Shown here one piece after another: positions 61,504-64,000 of a stretch of 64,000 nucleotides of DNA (its first letter is position 1; each line of letters opens with the position of its first letter). Source of the DNA: an uncultured Bacteroidota bacterium (lineage in GTDB: Bacteria > Bacteroidota > Bacteroidia > Bacteroidales > P3). The stretch spans positions 124,001-188,000 of the forward strand of contig CACYJU010000006.1 in the NCBI GenBank assembly GCA_902774845.1. Direction: 5' to 3'. The translations under genes and the position numbers were made by a program. The notes under the pieces are model-generated. The model searched no databases, was not told where the DNA came from, and saw only the letters and a program-made list of their open reading frames with translations.

Positions 61504-62367
61504 ATGAAGTGGTTCATCAAATGTTTCAAGCAGTACGTTGACTTCAAAGGACGCGCACGTCGCCGCGAGTTCTGGTTCTTCGTGCTTTTCTGCAGCATCA
61601 TCTCGCTGGTGCTTATGATAGCTTTGGCGGTGCCCACCGTCAAGCAGGTGTCCGACCTCACCGTCATGCACGACGAGGAGTCGGTGACAAGCAAAGTCCA
61701 CACCGAGAACATCAACGAAGACAACGCACAGGAGTTGCTCGACATGCTGCAAGAGAGCGGTATCATCGACCTGCCCGCTGAGGTGACCGACAACGAGGAT
61801 GCGAAGATAGCAAAGGCGCAGGTGGTGACCATCAACGCCAACAACCTAAACGACGAGACGGTGAAGGACCTCCTCGACATACTGGAGAAGAACGGCATCG
61901 TTGACGAAGATTTGGCCGACCAGATTCACGGTTCGATGGAAGAATACGAAGGCGACGAAGGGGCGTCAAAGATTGACTACGACAAACGGCTGGAGAAGCA
62001 GATTGCCGCAACGATGATGAAGAACCCCATATACTGGATATATCTGGTATTTTGCCTGGTGATACTGCTGCCCTCGATAGCGGTGGCGGTACGCCGCCTC
62101 CACGACATCGGACGCAGCGGCTGGTGGTACCTCTTCTTCGTGGTGATAACATCGCTGCCGCAGTTGGCCATCATACTGAATCGCAGCAAGGTAGCCGTCA
62201 TCATACTGAGTTGCATCGCCCTTGTGGCACTGGTATGCTATATAATATGGCTCTGCAAAGACTCTCAGGCGGGCGAGAACAAATGGGGGCCCAACCCGAA
62301 GGAGCTCAACGTGAATGACCAACCCGAAGCCCAACCATCTTCACCCCCACACCTTTTTAACTATTAA
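61504..62367 (+). CDS. DUF805 membrane protein with an acidic insertion
   Basis: The protein is 287 aa. MKWFIKCFKQYVDFKGRARRREFW is the DUF805 start, followed by TM1. Residues about 55-160 form an acidic soluble insert absent from its neighbour. The insert holds two related helices: ELLDMLQESGIIDLPAEV and DLLDILEKNGIVDEDLAD. The remaining TM helices contain VAVRRLHDIGRSGWWYL, the family signature, and the tail is SQAGENKWGPNPKE. Function unknown. The neighbouring DUF805 gene is a tandem paralogue. Confidence 0.85.
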   Translation: MKWFIKCFKQYVDFKGRARRREFWFFVLFCSIISLVLMIALAVPTVKQVSDLTVMHDEESVTSKVHTENINEDNAQELLDMLQESGIIDLPAEVTDNEDAKIAKAQVVTINANNLNDETVKDLLDILEKNGIVDEDLADQIHGSMEEYEGDEGASKIDYDKRLEKQIAATMMKNPIYWIYLVFCLVILLPSIAVAVRRLHDIGRSGWWYLFFVVITSLPQLAIILNRSKVAVIILSCIALVALVCYIIWLCKDSQAGENKWGPNPKELNVNDQPEAQPSSPPHLFNY

Positions 62368-62395
62368 ACCTTTTAAACCCTTAAAAATAATTACC

Positions 62396-62986
62396 ATGAA
62401 GTGGTTCATTAAATGTTTCAAGCAGTATGCCGACTTCAAAGGTCGCGCCCGCAGACGTGAATTCTGGTGGTTCACGCTTATCAACTTCATCATCATGTTT
62501 GTAATGATGATATTCATGATGGTGCCTATGGTTAAAGGTATGATAAACGACCCCGAGATGATGGAGGCTATAAACGACGCCGGCGTCTATGGTTCAACTG
62601 CCCTCGACGATGATTACACAAAGCAGATGTACTCGCTGATGATGCACAGTACGGCATTCTACGTCTATTGCATCTTTTGCCTGCTGATACTCCTGCCCAG
62701 CTTGGCTGTCACGGTGCGCCGCCTGCACGACACGGGACGTTCCGGTTGGTGGTTCGTGCCGATGTATGTCGGTATGCTTTTGAACAACATACCCACGCTG
62801 TTCAGCTGCAGCATAGGCGTCAAGATGTTGCTGATGCTCATCTCGCTCGCTGCTTTGATAGTATATCTGGTGTTCATGTTCCTCGACTCGCAGGAGGGCG
62901 AGAACAAATGGGGGCCCAACCCGAAGGAACCCCGATGGGAAGACGAACCCCAAGCGCACGAAGAGATGCCGATGGCAGAGAACTAA
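62396..62986 (+). CDS. DUF805 membrane protein, tandem paralogue
   Basis: From ATG 62396 the protein is 196 aa. Its first 24 residues are almost identical to those of the preceding gene (A for V at position 12), and the C-terminal block (TVRRLHDTGRSGWWFVPM, SQEGENKWGPNPKE) matches too. It lacks the 100-residue acidic insert. The spacing of 28 bp suggests co-transcription. An upstream in-frame ATG (62315) lies inside the first gene. Confidence 0.87.
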   Translation: MKWFIKCFKQYADFKGRARRREFWWFTLINFIIMFVMMIFMMVPMVKGMINDPEMMEAINDAGVYGSTALDDDYTKQMYSLMMHSTAFYVYCIFCLLILLPSLAVTVRRLHDTGRSGWWFVPMYVGMLLNNIPTLFSCSIGVKMLLMLISLAALIVYLVFMFLDSQEGENKWGPNPKEPRWEDEPQAHEEMPMAEN

Positions 62987-63044
62987 AGTATGACGAAGGG
63001 GAGCACAAGTGTTCCCCTTGTTTTTAATCACAAATCACTAACCC

Positions 63045-63884
63045 ATGACCAAATACATAGGAGCACATGTGAGCGCGTCGGGTGGTATCTGCAACGCCAT
63101 CCTCAACGCCGAAGCCATCGGAGCCAACGCCTTTGCCCTCTTCACGAGAAACCAGCGCAGCTGGGTGAGCAAGCCGCTCGCGACAGAGGAGATACACGCC
63201 TTCCGCGACCTGCTGGCCGAACGTGGATTCAACCCTGAACATGTGCTGCCTCACGACAGCTACCTCATCAACCTCGGGTCGCCCGACGAAGAGACTTTCC
63301 AGAAAAGCCGAGCCGCCTTCCTCGATGAGATGCAGCGTGCCCAGCAGCTAGGCCTGAAGCTGATGAACTTCCATCCGGGAAGCCACCTCAACAAGATAAG
63401 CGAGGAGGAATGTCTCGACCAGATAGCACGTGAGATAAACCGCGCCCTCGACCAGACAGAAGGGGTGACGGCAGTGATAGAGAACACCGCTGGACAAGGC
63501 ACCAACCTCGGATGGAAGTTCGAGCATATTGCCCGTATAATAGAAGGTGTGGAGGACAAAAGCCGCGTGGGCGTATGTATAGACACCTGCCACACCATCG
63601 CCGCCGGATATGACCTCTCGACCGAGATGGGCTACCAGTTCGCTATGGATGAGTTCGAACGTGTAATAGGATTCAAATACCTCCGCGCCGTACACCTCAA
63701 CGACAGCAAGAAAGGCGCAGGCAGCCACGTTGACCGCCACGAAGTGCTGGGCGAAGGATTTTTAGGCAAAGCCTTCTTCGAACGCTTCATGCACGACCCC
63801 CGCTTCGACGAGATGCCCATAATACTCGAGACGCCCGACCCGATGCGCTGGGCAGACGAGATAAGATGGCTGAGAAGCCTATAA
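63045..63884 (+). CDS. nfo: endonuclease IV (AP endonuclease)
   Basis: The 279-aa TIM-barrel enzyme nicks 5' of abasic sites during base-excision repair. [59 protein letters not shown] and [22 protein letters not shown] supply the three-metal ligands. ILETPD is near the end. The length is standard. The leader AATCACAAATCACTAACCC resembles the ends of the repeated leaders at 52717 and 61419. Confidence 0.96.
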   Translation: MTKYIGAHVSASGGICNAILNAEAIGANAFALFTRNQRSWVSKPLATEEIHAFRDLLAERGFNPEHVLPHDSYLINLGSPDEETFQKSRAAFLDEMQRAQQLGLKLMNFHPGSHLNKISEEECLDQIAREINRALDQTEGVTAVIENTAGQGTNLGWKFEHIARIIEGVEDKSRVGVCIDTCHTIAAGYDLSTEMGYQFAMDEFERVIGFKYLRAVHLNDSKKGAGSHVDRHEVLGEGFLGKAFFERFMHDPRFDEMPIILETPDPMRWADEIRWLRSL

Positions 63885-63888
63885 CAAC

Positions 63889-63918
63889 AAAAGCCGCTAC
63901 AATCATAGCGGCTTTTTT
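63889..63918. terminator. intrinsic terminator after nfo
   Basis: AAAAGCCGCTA and TAGCGGCTTTT form an 11-bp stem with a CAATCA loop and a T-tract. It is probably bidirectional. Confidence 0.9.
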
Positions 63919-63974
63919 ATTACGTTAACTTGTTATTGTGCTAAATTGTTAGTGGGTTTGTGTGTTGGGGTATA

Positions 63975-64000
63975 TTATTCTGCAGCTTGTCCGGCGGCGA
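63975..64000 (-). CDS. possible C-terminus of a minus-strand gene (truncated at window edge)
   Basis: One minus-strand frame reads AAGQAAE then TAA (63975-63977) from the window edge. Eight codons are too few to identify. The only supports are the Ala/Gly-rich composition and the terminator just beyond. Confidence 0.25.

Noticed and set aside
1..64000. tRNA, rRNA, insertion sequences, phage or integrase genes
   Set aside because: No cloverleaf with TTCGANNC-type arm, no rRNA text and no transposase or integrase motif was recognised by eye.

Overview
The window looks like a chromosomal segment of an uncultured Bacteroidales bacterium (Bacteroidota). The evidence is as follows. Promoters have the Bacteroidota form (TTG/TTTG, about 19-20 nt, then TAnnTTTG). 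Shine-Dalgarno sequences are absent. Family-specific genes are present: a PorD-like DUF4835 protein, DUF3667, tandem DUF805 proteins, a FISUMP protein, TonB receptors, a sodium-pumping decarboxylase and a membrane pyrophosphatase. No rRNA, tRNA, CRISPR array, transposase, integrase or phage gene was recognised.

Layout. 1-1505: end of a sodium-translocating decarboxylase operon. 1559-14514 (minus): prmA, topB, a giant alpha-2-macroglobulin-like protein, a TonB receptor and an M16-like protein. 14515-15346: an elaborate divergent intergenic region. 15347-20813 (plus): a MORN-type protein, mtaB, a PurF-like protein and a secreted unknown. 20817-23406 (minus): an acyl-ACP thioesterase and argS. 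23514-25943: membrane pyrophosphatase, followed by an 850-bp repeat-filled spacer. 26796-31503 (minus): DUF3667, luxS, FGE-like lipoprotein, small lipoprotein, elbB and a Met gamma-lyase-like enzyme. 32240-36652: an accessory patch of secreted proteins, including an OMP gene broken by an amber codon, a protein with an internal T9SS-sorting-like domain, and a chagasin-like inhibitor. 37079-38702: lytic transglycosylase and an FtsB-like protein. 38721-39566 (minus): TPR protein. 39908-47985: a tightly packed operon (topA, GT2 fusion, OMP, coaD, recG, PepSY-like). 48060-55614 (minus): secA, aminotransferase, PorD-like, TPR. 56106-63884 (plus): FISUMP protein, gyrB, pepE, two DUF805 genes and nfo.

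The core genes are ordinary housekeeping genes for sodium bioenergetics, DNA topology and repair, translation, envelope and secretion. The unusual feature is the DNA between and inside them. Many inter-cistronic spacers are filled by short degenerate tandem arrays of 7-11-bp 'words', often as inverted pairs. The same words occur as in-frame insertions in linkers of conserved proteins (M16, TonB receptor, alpha-2-macroglobulin, TopB, ArgS, GT2). I know of no named element that explains this, and it is my main candidate for an undescribed phenomenon.

Limits: all family assignments are by eye from motifs. No database search, alignment program or folding program was run.
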